Shown here: positions 16,837 to 25,475 of the stretch, piece after piece
How positions within the stretch are numbered: position 1 is the stretch's first letter
Layout of the letters: every line of letters starts with the position of its first letter
Source: Clostridia bacterium
Lineage (GTDB): Bacteria; Bacillota; Peptococcia; DRI-13; UBA5745
Reading direction: 5' to 3'
DNA length: 47,703 bases
Assembly (NCBI GenBank): GCA_018434325.1
Contig: JAHDPO010000030.1
Location: 1 to 47,703, forward strand
The notes under the pieces: model-generated
What the model was told of the DNA's origin: nothing
Seen by the model: only the letters and a program-made list of their open reading frames with translations
Database searches by the model: none
Position numbers and translations under genes: made by a program

Positions 16837-19467
16837 TTACATGATTTCCGTCTTCAGGGCATCGATGATATTCTCTTTCCTGACCTTGCTGCTTGAATAG
16901 AGCATGGTGGCGCCCACAATGACGAGGATGAGCACGATTGCTGCACCGTAACTTGCCCAGGGCAGGGAAAAGCGAAATTCAAAAACCTCTGAGCCTATGT
17001 TGTGGAGCAACAGCGAAATACCGGCACTGATGGGAATCCCATAGAGCAGGGCCTTGAGTCCGTAAAAGATGCTTTCAAAGCGGATCATCCGGCTGAAGCT
17101 TTTCGGCGTCATGCCCACTGAGCGCAGCATGGCGAATTCCCGGCGGCGCAGCGCAATATTTGTGGTAACCGTGTTGAAGATGTTGGCGATGCAGATGAGG
17201 CTGATCAGCGTAATAAACCCGTAGATGAATATGCCCAGCACCAGCATCATGTTGCGTTCGCTTCTGGCGCCGGCAGCCACATTGTAAACATATCTTCTGC
17301 CCGAAACGCCACGGGTCAATTCTTGTATTCTCACTTCGATCTCATCGGGGTCTTCGCAGTTCAAAAACAACTGCTGAAAGCCGGGGTTTCCGTTGGAATC
17401 AATGTTTTTCAGGCTGGCGGGGAGGCTGTCGAAGACCTCCCGGCTCACCACCGCCGATATGCTGTTAAGAGATGAAACCAAAACGCCCATGGGTCTTTGG
17501 TTGGTAAGCAATCCTACCTCCAGTTCTATGCTGTTTTCGGCCTCCCTTCCTCCCTTCTCTCCGGTTCCTCCCATCTCATTGCGGGAAAGGCTCAGGATGT
17601 CGCCTTGGCTGACGGAGAGAATCTCTCCCGCTATACGCTTGCTGTTGAGGTAGTTTTGCCCGTAGTTTACGAGGATTATTTTGGGGTTATCCGGGTTCCG
17701 ATACGCTTGGGGATCGATGCCCAGACTGCCGGCATATCGGTCAAAGGAGGCGTTATCAAAACAATAAAAGGTTGTGATAAGAGGAAAAGCTTCCCCATCA
17801 GAGGCATAATTGCGCCTCAGCAGTTCCGAAAGCTGCGTATTCTCCATAAGGAAAAAACCACTGGCGGTCTCCGCTGCCGCCATTTCCGCCACACCTTCCA
17901 GCGCGGCGATTTTGGCATTTGCCTCACTTGCTTCGGCTGCCGGCACATTTATATACGATACTAGAAGGTTGAAGTTATAGCCGGTTTCCATGGCGCCGGA
18001 AGCCCGATTCATCTCTTGGGCATAATAGGATACGGTAAGGAACAAAACCAAGCTGATAATCAGCGATAGCACGGTGGCACGGTATTTTTTCCGGCTGCGT
18101 TTGAGATTTTTCAGGGCGATTTCTCCCTCAAAGCCAAACAGCCTGCGGGTCAGGCGGGAAGTTTTCACCGCTTTGCCGGTAAGCTTTATTTCCTTTGATT
18201 GCCGAATAGCGTCGATAGGCATAATTTTTGACGAGCGCTGCGCCGGAATCCAGACCGAGGCCAGGATGGTCAATGCGGCCAGTAGGAATGCCGTGGCGAC
18301 GGACAAGAGCGAAACATGCAGCGAAAGGCCCTGGGCAGAAGAGAGGTTCATAAAGCTTGCCATCAACGGACGGATTACCGAAAGGGTGACCCCGATGCCG
18401 GTAATGCCTGCCAGTATGCCAATAGGAATGCCGATGATTCCCAGCAAAAAGCCCTCGAAATAGACGCTGTGACGCTTTTGCTTTCTGGTGGCGCCTACGC
18501 TGGCCAGCATCCCCAACTGGGTCATGCGTTCAGAAACGGAAATAGCAAAGGCGTTGTAGATAAGGGATACGGAAGCGATGATGATGATGACAGTGAAAAC
18601 CGCGGCAAAGCCGTAGAGCATGTTCTGTGCACTGTCATTGGCAACGATACCGCTATATCGCAAAAGCCCGGTATTGTAACTGATGTGAGATTCGTCCAGC
18701 CCCAGGTCTGACGCCAATTGGGCAACATTTTCATAGAGCTTGCGGTTCAGCTTTTTTGACAGCAAGGTGACGGTTACTTCATCATCCGGCGACAGTGTCT
18801 GAGTGTCAAGAAAACTAAGGGCAGTATATCCCGGCGCCCATGCGGGCTCAAAATTGGGACGTCCTATAATCCCTACCACCGTATAGGTCCGGGTCTGCTC
18901 AGGTACAAATATTTCACCGCGAGAATCGGCGGAAGCCTCTCCCTGATAGGCGTTCTGCTGCCCAAAAGAAATTCCCTCCGGGCTCATCCGCTTGCCGATA
19001 TCCAGTGTGATAGTGTCGCCGACGGAGTATTTCACATCGCCATTTGTCTCCAGATGCTCAGACAGCACAAGCTCTCTGTCATTTTGCGGCATACGGCCCA
19101 GCGTGAGCTGGATTGGGAAGATTTTATTGCTGTTTTCATCCAGCTGGCAAATAAACAGGTAGGGTTTACTTTCATTTTTTGCGTTTGCAAACCGGGCATA
19201 GCCCACATCGTGGCTCAGCGAGCTTTCATCCACAAATCCTGCCTTCTCAAAAGCGGACACGTTACCGATGGGCACACCAGAAACTGCTGCATGCCAGTTG
19301 CCGTTATCTGCAATGGCTTCGCTACGCATTAGCTCCATGAAGGATGTACAGAAGGTAGATACGGCTGCAATCATGGCAGTGGAAATGATGATGCCAATCA
19401 AGGTAACTACCGTCCATTTGCGGTTTGCTCGTAAGCTTCGCAGAGTAAAATGCTTCATGACGTTCAT
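16837..19467 (-). CDS. FtsX-like ABC permease, two FtsX domains
   Basis: The 876 residues contain an N-terminal membrane segment (about 17-40), an extracytoplasmic MacB-type domain, an FtsX domain with three membrane segments (about 265-400), a mid-protein membrane segment (about 450), a second extracytoplasmic domain, and a final FtsX domain (about 745-870; EFAMLRSVGMTPKSFSRMI). The ATG at 19467 overlaps the stop of the ATPase gene (ATGA) and follows GAGGTGAT. It works with the 19464-20147 ATPase; a neighbouring two-component system suggests a role in sensing or expelling antimicrobial peptides or cell-envelope stressors (inference from family and context). Confidence 0.88.
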   Translation of the reverse strand: MNVMKHFTLRSLRANRKWTVVTLIGIIISTAMIAAVSTFCTSFMELMRSEAIADNGNWHAAVSGVPIGNVSAFEKAGFVDESSLSHDVGYARFANAKNESKPYLFICQLDENSNKIFPIQLTLGRMPQNDRELVLSEHLETNGDVKYSVGDTITLDIGKRMSPEGISFGQQNAYQGEASADSRGEIFVPEQTRTYTVVGIIGRPNFEPAWAPGYTALSFLDTQTLSPDDEVTVTLLSKKLNRKLYENVAQLASDLGLDESHISYNTGLLRYSGIVANDSAQNMLYGFAAVFTVIIIIASVSLIYNAFAISVSERMTQLGMLASVGATRKQKRHSVYFEGFLLGIIGIPIGILAGITGIGVTLSVIRPLMASFMNLSSAQGLSLHVSLLSVATAFLLAALTILASVWIPAQRSSKIMPIDAIRQSKEIKLTGKAVKTSRLTRRLFGFEGEIALKNLKRSRKKYRATVLSLIISLVLFLTVSYYAQEMNRASGAMETGYNFNLLVSYINVPAAEASEANAKIAALEGVAEMAAAETASGFFLMENTQLSELLRRNYASDGEAFPLITTFYCFDNASFDRYAGSLGIDPQAYRNPDNPKIILVNYGQNYLNSKRIAGEILSVSQGDILSLSRNEMGGTGEKGGREAENSIELEVGLLTNQRPMGVLVSSLNSISAVVSREVFDSLPASLKNIDSNGNPGFQQLFLNCEDPDEIEVRIQELTRGVSGRRYVYNVAAGARSERNMMLVLGIFIYGFITLISLICIANIFNTVTTNIALRRREFAMLRSVGMTPKSFSRMIRFESIFYGLKALLYGIPISAGISLLLHNIGSEVFEFRFSLPWASYGAAIVLILVIVGATMLYSSSKVRKENIIDALKTEIM

Positions 19468-20147
19468 TTTCGGATCACCTCGTCCCTCGCAATGCATCCG
19501 TCTTCTATGGAGATAATACGGTCAGCCTGCAGCGCAATATTTTGATCGTGGGTGATGAGGATGAGCGTCTGATTATATCTTTTGTTAAACATACGCAAAA
19601 GACGGATGATATCCGCACTGTTTACGCTGTCCAGGTTTCCGGTGGGTTCGTCGGCCAGTATCAGGGCGGGTTTACTTACAAGTGCCCGTCCGATGGACAC
19701 CCGCTGCTGCTGACCTCCCGAGAGCTGGTTGGGGAGATGTTTTCGCCGGTCAGTCAGATTCAAGGTGGATAAGAGGCCGGCCAGTTGCTCCTGGTCCGGA
19801 TCACGTCGGTCTAGGAGCAGCGGCAGCGTGATATTTTCCTCCACACTAAGTACCGGAATCAGGTTGTAAAACTGATAGATCAATCCGATTTGCCGCCGCC
19901 GGAAGATGGCGAGCTTTGTTTCATCCAAGGTATAGATATCGGTGCCTTCTATAAATACCTTGCCCGATGTGGGCCGGTCTACTCCGCCTAAGATATGAAG
20001 CAACGTGGATTTGCCGGAACCGGACGGGCCTATGATAGCAAGAAATTCACCTTTTTCCACGGCAAAGCTCACATTATTAAGCGCCTTTACCTCGGCTTCT
20101 CCACTGCCATATGTTTTTGTCAGGTTTTCTACCCGCAGAATTTCCAA
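19464..20147 (-). CDS. ABC transporter ATP-binding subunit (MacB/LolD type)
   Basis: The 227 residues include Walker [10 protein letters not shown] (40-48), Q-loop YQFYNLIP, signature LSGGQ (142-146) and Walker B ALILADEPTG (161-170). The start is a TTG at 20147, eight bases after a strong GGAGG; this gives the expected LRVENLTKTYG beginning. It is coupled to the downstream permease by an ATGA overlap. Upstream lies a direct repeat placed like a response-regulator site. Confidence 0.92.
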   Translation of the reverse strand: MEILRVENLTKTYGSGEAEVKALNNVSFAVEKGEFLAIIGPSGSGKSTLLHILGGVDRPTSGKVFIEGTDIYTLDETKLAIFRRRQIGLIYQFYNLIPVLSVEENITLPLLLDRRDPDQEQLAGLLSTLNLTDRRKHLPNQLSGGQQQRVSIGRALVSKPALILADEPTGNLDSVNSADIIRLLRMFNKRYNQTLILITHDQNIALQADRIISIEDGCIARDEVIRK

Positions 20148-20176
20148 AATAAATTCCTCCTTTTATGGTTTGCTTT

Positions 20177-20209
20177 ATTTTAAACTCTGCAGGTGACTAT
20201 CCGGTGACT
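20177..20209 (-). promoter_or_regulatory. ABC-FtsX promoter with response-regulator-type direct repeat
   Basis: On the minus strand AGTCACC occurs twice with an 11-base period (plus-strand GGTGACT at 20192-20198 and 20203-20209). The repeats cover the place of the -35 box relative to a TAAAAT -10 (20177-20182). OmpR-type regulators typically bind such 7-base repeats spaced by one helical turn and activate promoters with poor -35 boxes. The adjacent OmpR-type regulator is the natural candidate. Confidence 0.6.
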
Positions 20210-20220
20210 CTATATCAAGA

Positions 20221-21225
20221 TTATTGTGCTTTGTCCATAGAAAACCGCAGAATAAATTCCGTTCCGCCGCCCTGAGCGTTTTTGGCTTCAAGGCTGCCGC
20301 CCTGAGCGTCCAAAATAGACTTGGACAGAGCCAGGCCTATGCCGACACTATCCTTTGTTACATTTCTTCCCCTGTAGAAACGGTCGAAAATATAAGGCAG
20401 GTCGGCCTTATCAATACCTGGCCCTCCGTCAACTATCTTAATTTCCGTGAAAAGTGCATTCTCGGATGCCCGTATACGGATTTCGCCTCGCGCCGGTGTA
20501 TGCTCCATACAGTTCTTTAAAATATTGGAAAGCGCCTCGGCTGTCCAGTTTAAGTCACAGAAAATGAAGCCTTCCACCTCCGTAATAAGGGTCTGTTCCT
20601 TGAGTTCCATGGGAATCAGCAACGAACCGCAGGCTTTACGGATAAGCTCATCCAGGGAACTGCGACAGAGCTTGAAAGCAACCGCTTCCGCATCGAGCCT
20701 TGAAAGCTTAAGCAGAGCATCGGTCAGCCATATAAGCCGCTCAAGCTGCAAGCTGAGCTGTGCGGTGAACTCAGTGCGCCTGTCATTACTGAGCTTGTTA
20801 TCAGTAAGCAGTTCCGTCATCACGGCCATAGAGGTAAGCGGAGTTTTGAACTGGTGGGAAATATCGGAAAGGGCCTCTGCCAACCGCAGCTTCTCCTGAT
20901 TCAGCCGTTGGTTTTGCTCCTTGAGGGACACCGTGATCTTATATATCTCACTTTTCAGTATGGAGAGTTCGCCCTCATCATTGTCGGGAAGCTCCAGCCG
21001 GTACTCCCCGCCGTTTATGTGCTTTAGATAATCGCTTAGACGGGCAAGCATCCGGTAACGCCGCCGGGTAAACAGCAAAGAAACGATGCCTAGAAGCAGG
21101 CAGGCAAGGCCGGCTACAGCTGCTGCACCCGGCGAAAAGGCATATGCCACAGCTGTGGCTGCAAGCGTGACCAGCAGCATGACATACAGCATCCTTTTCA
21201 CTTCTTTGTTTCGCATTAGCCGCAT
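20221..21225 (-). CDS. two-component sensor histidine kinase
   Basis: The 334-residue kinase has two closely spaced membrane helices (about 12-30 and 34-53) with almost no external loop, a HAMP-like linker, the H box SDISHQFKTPLTSM (His124), and an HATPase domain with N box (ILKNCMEH), DGGPGI and GIGLALSKSI motifs. Lack of an external sensor fits intramembrane-sensing kinases that take their signal from a partner ABC transporter, and such a transporter lies just downstream. The ATG at 21225 lies one base after the response-regulator stop; a GTG at 21234 is an alternative start. Confidence 0.9.
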   Translation of the reverse strand: MRLMRNKEVKRMLYVMLLVTLAATAVAYAFSPGAAAVAGLACLLLGIVSLLFTRRRYRMLARLSDYLKHINGGEYRLELPDNDEGELSILKSEIYKITVSLKEQNQRLNQEKLRLAEALSDISHQFKTPLTSMAVMTELLTDNKLSNDRRTEFTAQLSLQLERLIWLTDALLKLSRLDAEAVAFKLCRSSLDELIRKACGSLLIPMELKEQTLITEVEGFIFCDLNWTAEALSNILKNCMEHTPARGEIRIRASENALFTEIKIVDGGPGIDKADLPYIFDRFYRGRNVTKDSVGIGLALSKSILDAQGGSLEAKNAQGGGTEFILRFSMDKAQ

Positions 21226-21226
21226 T

Positions 21227-21907
21227 TCATTCACCCATCCTATAACCCAGTCCCCGTATCGTCCGAATGAAGACGGGATTTTGCGGGTCGTCTTCAATTT
21301 TTTCCCTTAATCGCTTGATATACACCGTAAGGGTATTATCGTTTACGAAATCGCCGCCGATGTCCCAAATATCTTCCAGCAGCCGGTTGCGAGAGAGCAG
21401 TTGCCCCCGGTTTATGGCTAGTGTGAGCAAAAGCTGGTATTCCAGTGCGGTTAACGGAACCTCAGACCCATGTTTTGTGACTCTGGCTTGTTTGGCATAA
21501 ATGGTAAGACTGCCTATGGAAATCTCATCCTTTTCACCGCCGCCTACCCGGCGCAACACCGTGCGCACCCGGGACAAAAGCTCTCGCAGGCGGAAAGGCT
21601 TTGCGATATAGTCGTCTGCACCCATATCAAGTCCCATCACCACATTGCATTCCTCGCCGAGCACCGTAAGAAAGATCACAGGCGTGTCTGATCCTGCTTT
21701 AATGGTACGGCAAAGATCATAACCGTTGCCGCCGGGCAGGGAAACGTCCAATATAGCCAAATCGAATTGCCGGCCCCTTATCTCGGTAAGGGCACAGGCG
21801 GCATCGTGGCAAACCGTCACCCCATAGCCTTCCTCCTCCAGAGAGTAGCAAAGCCCAAGGGCAATAGTTTTATCGTCCTCTACCAAAAGAATCTGCTGTA
21901 TGGTCAT
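21227..21907 (-). CDS. OmpR-family response regulator
   Basis: The 226 residues comprise a receiver domain (phosphoacceptor Asp54 in LAILDVSLPGG, acidic pair DD at 11-12, Lys in DYIAKPF) and a C-terminal winged helix (EYQLLLTLAINRGQLLSRNRL ... VYIKRLREKI ... RTIRGLGYRM). It is co-transcribed with the kinase. The direct repeat at 20192-20209 is its likely target. AGGTG stands before the ATG. Confidence 0.93.
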   Translation of the reverse strand: MTIQQILLVEDDKTIALGLCYSLEEEGYGVTVCHDAACALTEIRGRQFDLAILDVSLPGGNGYDLCRTIKAGSDTPVIFLTVLGEECNVVMGLDMGADDYIAKPFRLRELLSRVRTVLRRVGGGEKDEISIGSLTIYAKQARVTKHGSEVPLTALEYQLLLTLAINRGQLLSRNRLLEDIWDIGGDFVNDNTLTVYIKRLREKIEDDPQNPVFIRTIRGLGYRMGE

Positions 21908-21975
21908 TCACCTGCCTTCTAGTAACATTATATTGAAATATGATAGCATATCCCTTGCGGCATAAATAGGTTAAA

Positions 21976-22007
21976 CCCCCGATACAAAGCTGCATCGGGG
22001 GTTTTTT
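21976..22007. terminator. terminator between the exporter operon and the two-component genes
   Basis: CCCCCGAT (21976-21983) pairs with ATCGGGGG (21994-22001) and T6 follows on the plus strand. Genes on both sides read leftward, where only TTT follows the stem, so termination of the 22024 transcript may be incomplete. Confidence 0.6.
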
Positions 22008-22023
22008 ATACTGCAGGAAGTAT

Positions 22024-22893
22024 TTATTCCAGATTTAACCTCTTGGCTAGGATGCGCTCGGTGCCGAAGAAAAGCAAGGCAAACTGAAATAGCCCAACCA
22101 GGAAAGAGCCCAGGAACAAAAGCTGGAGGAATAAATAGCTCCACTCTGTAAAGGGTATGCTGCTCATCCTGTAAAATAGGTTTTGGATTGGGGGGAAATT
22201 GCCCAGAAACACTATACCAAAGCCGAAAACAATGTTTAATATAGTGGAAATGGCTATATAGGCCACGACGGACATCATAATCCGATGCTTGCCGGAGAGA
22301 TGGCCCAAAGCCATAGAGAAATAAATCTGATATAGGCTGGCTAAACCGCCGATGATGGAGATCAAAAGAAATTCGATCAAATAGACCGGCCATAAAGGCA
22401 GCCAGCGGGATAATTCACTCATCAACGCGGTCCAATTGCGGGCAAGTTCGGAAAAAAACGTCATAGGTCCCATCGTACCGCAGACCAGAATCAAAATCGA
22501 CAGCATAGCTACCAGCATGCTGGCAATGGACATGATAAAAGCCACCGTTCCTTTAGCAGCAATCAGCTGCCAGGGCTCTACGGGCAGGGTAAACATCAGA
22601 TAGCCCTCATCAGATAAAAGCCCTTTGTAAAAGCGCTGAATAATGATAATGAGCGTCAGCACTCCCAAGGCTACCATCACGCCAAAGTACACGAACATCG
22701 AAACACCTTGCAGGATACTGATTAAGCTGCTGAAAATGCTATTGCCTGCGAGAGCTCGATTTAAATGCCCATTCGTTATTGAGCCGAGACCAATAAAGGT
22801 GTTGATGATCGTCACTGCGATGACTGCCAAATAAGCGGGTGCAAGGGTGCGCACAAGGGACCTGAATTCATATTTACAAAGCTTACGAAACAT
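22024..22893 (-). CDS. ABC-2-type membrane subunit, copy 1
   Basis: The 289-residue protein has about six membrane helices. It opens MFRKLCKYEFRSLVR and carries LSDEGYLMFTLPV after the second helix, a segment seen in YtrC/YtrD-like bacterial exporter permeases. The ATG at 22893 follows AAGGAGG. It is the third gene of a gntR-ATPase-permease operon. A close paralogue lies at 24598-25458 (same start and same LSDEGYLMFTLPVEPWQLIAAKGT block). The substrate is unknown. Confidence 0.82.
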   Translation of the reverse strand: MFRKLCKYEFRSLVRTLAPAYLAVIAVTIINTFIGLGSITNGHLNRALAGNSIFSSLISILQGVSMFVYFGVMVALGVLTLIIIIQRFYKGLLSDEGYLMFTLPVEPWQLIAAKGTVAFIMSIASMLVAMLSILILVCGTMGPMTFFSELARNWTALMSELSRWLPLWPVYLIEFLLISIIGGLASLYQIYFSMALGHLSGKHRIMMSVVAYIAISTILNIVFGFGIVFLGNFPPIQNLFYRMSSIPFTEWSYLFLQLLFLGSFLVGLFQFALLFFGTERILAKRLNLE

Positions 22894-22910
22894 TATATTT
22901 CCTCCTTCTC

Positions 22911-23618
22911 TCAAACACTGTAGGCAAAGATCTCACGGAAGAGCTGATCCACCGACTTGCCCTCTTCCTCTCGAATACTGTCCACCGTGTCGTGACGCAC
23001 AACCTTGCCATTTTGCAAGAAGATAGCCTCATCAAGAACCCGCTCGATATCGGTGATCAGATGTGTAGATAACAATACAGTGCTGTTTTCACTATAATTA
23101 GTCAGTATGGTGTTGAGAATATAGTCCCGTGCCGCCGGATCAACGCCGCCGATAGGTTCATCCAGCAGGTAAAGCTGTGCCTTGCGACTCATGATCAGGG
23201 CCAATTGGGCCTTTTCCTTAGTGCCCTTGGACATGGTCTTGATGCGATCCTGAGCGCCGATTCCCAATGCGGTAAACATCTCCATAGCCTTCACCCGGTC
23301 AAAGTCCGAATAAAAATCGGCAAAGAAGTCGGCGAGATCGCTGATTTTCATCCAATCGGCAAAATACATTCGATCAGGCAGATAGGAAATCAGTGACTTG
23401 GTATGGATACCGGGAGTGTGGCCATCCACCTCCAAGGAACCGGATGTGGGCTGCACCAGACCGCAAAGTAATTTGATAAAGGTGGTCTTGCCTGAGCCAT
23501 TAGGTCCCAGCAGGCCGACGATACGGCCTTGCCCTACGTTCAAATTAATATGATCCAGAGCCGCCTTTGAACCATAAATCTTAGTTAGGCCCTGACAAGT
23601 GATGAGATTGCTATTCAT
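22911..23618 (-). CDS. ABC exporter ATP-binding subunit, copy 1 (YtrB-like)
   Basis: The 235-residue ATPase has Walker A GPNGSGKTT (38-46), a degenerate signature MSKGTKEKAQ (about 128-137) and Walker B LYLLDEPIGGVDP. The signature with SKG in place of SGG is typical of the YtrB/BcrA-like exporter branch. The ATG overlaps the gntR stop (ATGA). It is nearly identical over long stretches to the 25476-26183 ATPase, showing a recent duplication. Confidence 0.9.
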   Translation of the reverse strand: MNSNLITCQGLTKIYGSKAALDHINLNVGQGRIVGLLGPNGSGKTTFIKLLCGLVQPTSGSLEVDGHTPGIHTKSLISYLPDRMYFADWMKISDLADFFADFYSDFDRVKAMEMFTALGIGAQDRIKTMSKGTKEKAQLALIMSRKAQLYLLDEPIGGVDPAARDYILNTILTNYSENSTVLLSTHLITDIERVLDEAIFLQNGKVVRHDTVDSIREEEGKSVDQLFREIFAYSV

Positions 23619-23983
23619 ACGCTTTCCTCCTCTTTTTCTTGCAGCAAAGCCCGGGCCTGATCAGGCGTATAGCCCAGTGCCGTCATGGACGCTAAAAATT
23701 CATCCATTAGCTTATAAGCAAGCTCTTTGCGCACCCGGCGCAGCAGAGTCATATCTTCGTTTACGGTGCGCCCTGCCGTGCGGCGGGTCTCCACCAGACC
23801 GCGGGCTTCCAGCTCGGCCAGGGCACGCTGCATGGTGTTTGGGTTAACACCGGCTTCCCCCGCCAGCACCCGTACTGCAGGCACTGCCGCACCGGGCCCG
23901 TATTCGCCGGATACGATGCGCAGCGTCAGCTGTTCGGCAAGCTGGATCCAGATTGGTCGATCTTCTGATAGCTTCCAATTCAT
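23615..23983 (-). CDS. GntR/YtrA-family repressor
   Basis: The 122-residue protein has the short YtrA-type build: winged HTH (residues about 10-75: PIWIQLAEQLTLRIVSGEY, then EAGVNPNTMQRALAELEARG), a short helical tail and no effector-binding domain. It heads the ATPase-permease operon and follows AAAGGAGG. A perfect palindrome covers its promoter (24001-24030), so it most likely represses its own operon. The same operator stands before the second copy of the operon, which has no gntR of its own. Confidence 0.9.
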   Translation of the reverse strand: MNWKLSEDRPIWIQLAEQLTLRIVSGEYGPGAAVPAVRVLAGEAGVNPNTMQRALAELEARGLVETRRTAGRTVNEDMTLLRRVRKELAYKLMDEFLASMTALGYTPDQARALLQEKEEESV

Positions 23984-24000
23984 GTCGCTGCCTCCTTTGT

Positions 24001-24061
24001 ATCATTGTATTAATAATCTAATACAATGATACAAAATGATTGCCTCGTTTGTCAAGCATTT
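24001..24061 (-). promoter_or_regulatory. gntR operon promoter and 30-base palindromic operator
   Basis: ATCATTGTATTA (24001-24012) and TAATACAATGAT (24019-24030) are perfect inverted repeats with a 6-base centre. On the minus strand TTGACA (about 24049-24054) stands 18 bases before TATCAT, which is part of the palindrome. A repressor bound here would cover the -10 box and the start of transcription. Confidence 0.75.
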
Positions 24062-24178
24062 TATTCGGCACATTTTGTACAAATAATCAAAAAAGAGGCT
24101 GTCCCAAATAAGATGATAAGGGACAAATGAAAAAGCGGAAAGTGGCAGGGTAGTGACCGCCTGTGGCTGGAGCGCAGA

Positions 24179-24401
24179 TGTACAATTTTTACGTTTGTAT
24201 GCGTTTTCCGGATTCGGCCTGTACAATTTTTACGTTTGTGGGTGAATTGCAGCAGCTGCCGAGGCCTATTTTAGCCAATCTCAGGCTATTTTTGTGCAAT
24301 ATCTTCGGTTGTGAGGGAATACTTTCCCTGCATTTTACCTACAACCGCAATTTTTGTACACCCTGCCCCGGCCAATTGACTACAACCGCAATTTTTGTAC
24401 A
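24179..24401. mobile_element. IS21-like repeat cluster without transposase genes
   Basis: A 20-base motif, consensus TGTACAAnnnTTnCGnTTGT, occurs at 24179-24198 and 24220-24239 (identical, 41 bases apart), degenerately at 24293-24312, and inverted at 24339-24360 and 24380-24401 (identical to each other, again 41 bases apart). Multiple direct repeats at one end and inverted copies at the other are how IS21-family ends are built. No istA/istB frame lies between them. I infer a deletion derivative; the family call needs a database match. It fills most of the 24031-24597 gap between the duplicated exporter operons. Confidence 0.5.
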
Positions 24402-24525
24402 AGCTGCCGCCGTCAAGGGTCTACTAACAGCAGCACCGGGAGTCATCGCTGCCTTGTTCTATTGACGCGGCGCCGGCCAATACTCAATGAATTCGCCAAC
24501 TTTTTGACGCCCCAATCATGACATT

Positions 24526-24579
24526 GGGTCTGACTAAAATTGGTTTTCAAAAAACCAATTTTAATCAGACCCTTTTTTT
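24526..24579 (+). terminator. long hairpin with T7
   Basis: Two 22-base arms (24526-24547 and 24551-24572) pair with one mismatch around CAA, and T7 follows on the plus strand. No plus-strand gene ends here; it may belong to the adjacent mobile-element remnant, or act on the minus strand as the end of the copy-2 exporter transcript (stop codon at 24598). Confidence 0.6.
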
Positions 24580-24597
24580 CTATATTATAGTGAGCGT

Positions 24598-25458
24598 TTA
24601 TTCCAGATTAAGCTTTTTGGATAGAATCCGCTCCGTTCCAAAGAAAAATAGTGCAAGCTTACAAAGCTGACTTACCAGCAACACCAGCATAAAAAGATGC
24701 AAAAGTGAACTGCTCCATTGCTCAATGGGCAAGTCGATTATCATTCTGACAAATTTACGGCTTACAGAAAAATTGGATAGAAATTCCCAGCCAAAGTCCC
24801 ATGACGCCCTTAGTATGGCTGAAGCAGCGATAAAGGCCAGGAGAGATATCATAATCCGGTGCTTGCCGAAGAGATGTCCCAAAGCTATAGCGAAATAAAT
24901 CTGGTATAATACGGCCAGCCCAGCCACAGCCAATATCAAATATATTCCAACGAAATCAATCGGCCGAATTGCCGGATATATCTTGGTTATCTCAGAAAAT
25001 GCGTATGGGAGCGCTGAGAAAAGCTCTATAGGATTTACCGTACCGCTCATCACAAGCAAACCTGACAATATAGCTACCAACAGGCTGGCAAGAATCATGG
25101 CAAAGGCTGCCGTACCTTTAGCCGCAATGAGTTGCCAGGGTTCCACAGGCAAGGTAAACATCAGATACCCCTCATCAGATAAAAGCCCTTTGTAAAACCG
25201 CTGTATGACAAAAATGAGGGTCAACACACCCAGAGCTACCACCACGCCAAAATATAGAAATATAGAAACATTCTGCAAAACGCTGAATAATCCGCCGAAA
25301 ATACCGATGTGATCGATAGCGTAACGCAGGTACTCATCGGATATTGAGTCGTAGCTGATAAACGTATTAACGACCGCTACACCGGCTAAAGCTAAATATA
25401 TGGGTACGAGGGCCCGCGCAAGTAGCCTTAACTCATATTTGCAAAGCTTGCGAAACAT
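24598..25458 (-). CDS. ABC-2-type membrane subunit, copy 2
   Basis: This 286-residue paralogue of the 22024-22893 permease has the same opening (MFRKLCKYELR), the same LSDEGYLMFTLPV block and about six membrane helices. It diverges most in the middle third and the last external loop, so it may handle a different substrate or form a heterodimer with copy 1. The ATG at 25458 follows AAGGAGG. It is co-transcribed with the upstream ATPase. Confidence 0.82.
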   Translation of the reverse strand: MFRKLCKYELRLLARALVPIYLALAGVAVVNTFISYDSISDEYLRYAIDHIGIFGGLFSVLQNVSIFLYFGVVVALGVLTLIFVIQRFYKGLLSDEGYLMFTLPVEPWQLIAAKGTAAFAMILASLLVAILSGLLVMSGTVNPIELFSALPYAFSEITKIYPAIRPIDFVGIYLILAVAGLAVLYQIYFAIALGHLFGKHRIMISLLAFIAASAILRASWDFGWEFLSNFSVSRKFVRMIIDLPIEQWSSSLLHLFMLVLLVSQLCKLALFFFGTERILSKKLNLE

Positions 25459-25475
25459 TCTATTTCCTCCTTCTT

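Noticed and set aside
24598-25458. Second exporter operon as an assembly duplication
   Set aside because: The copies differ throughout, have different middle regions in the permease and lack gntR in one, so the duplication is real and old enough to diverge.
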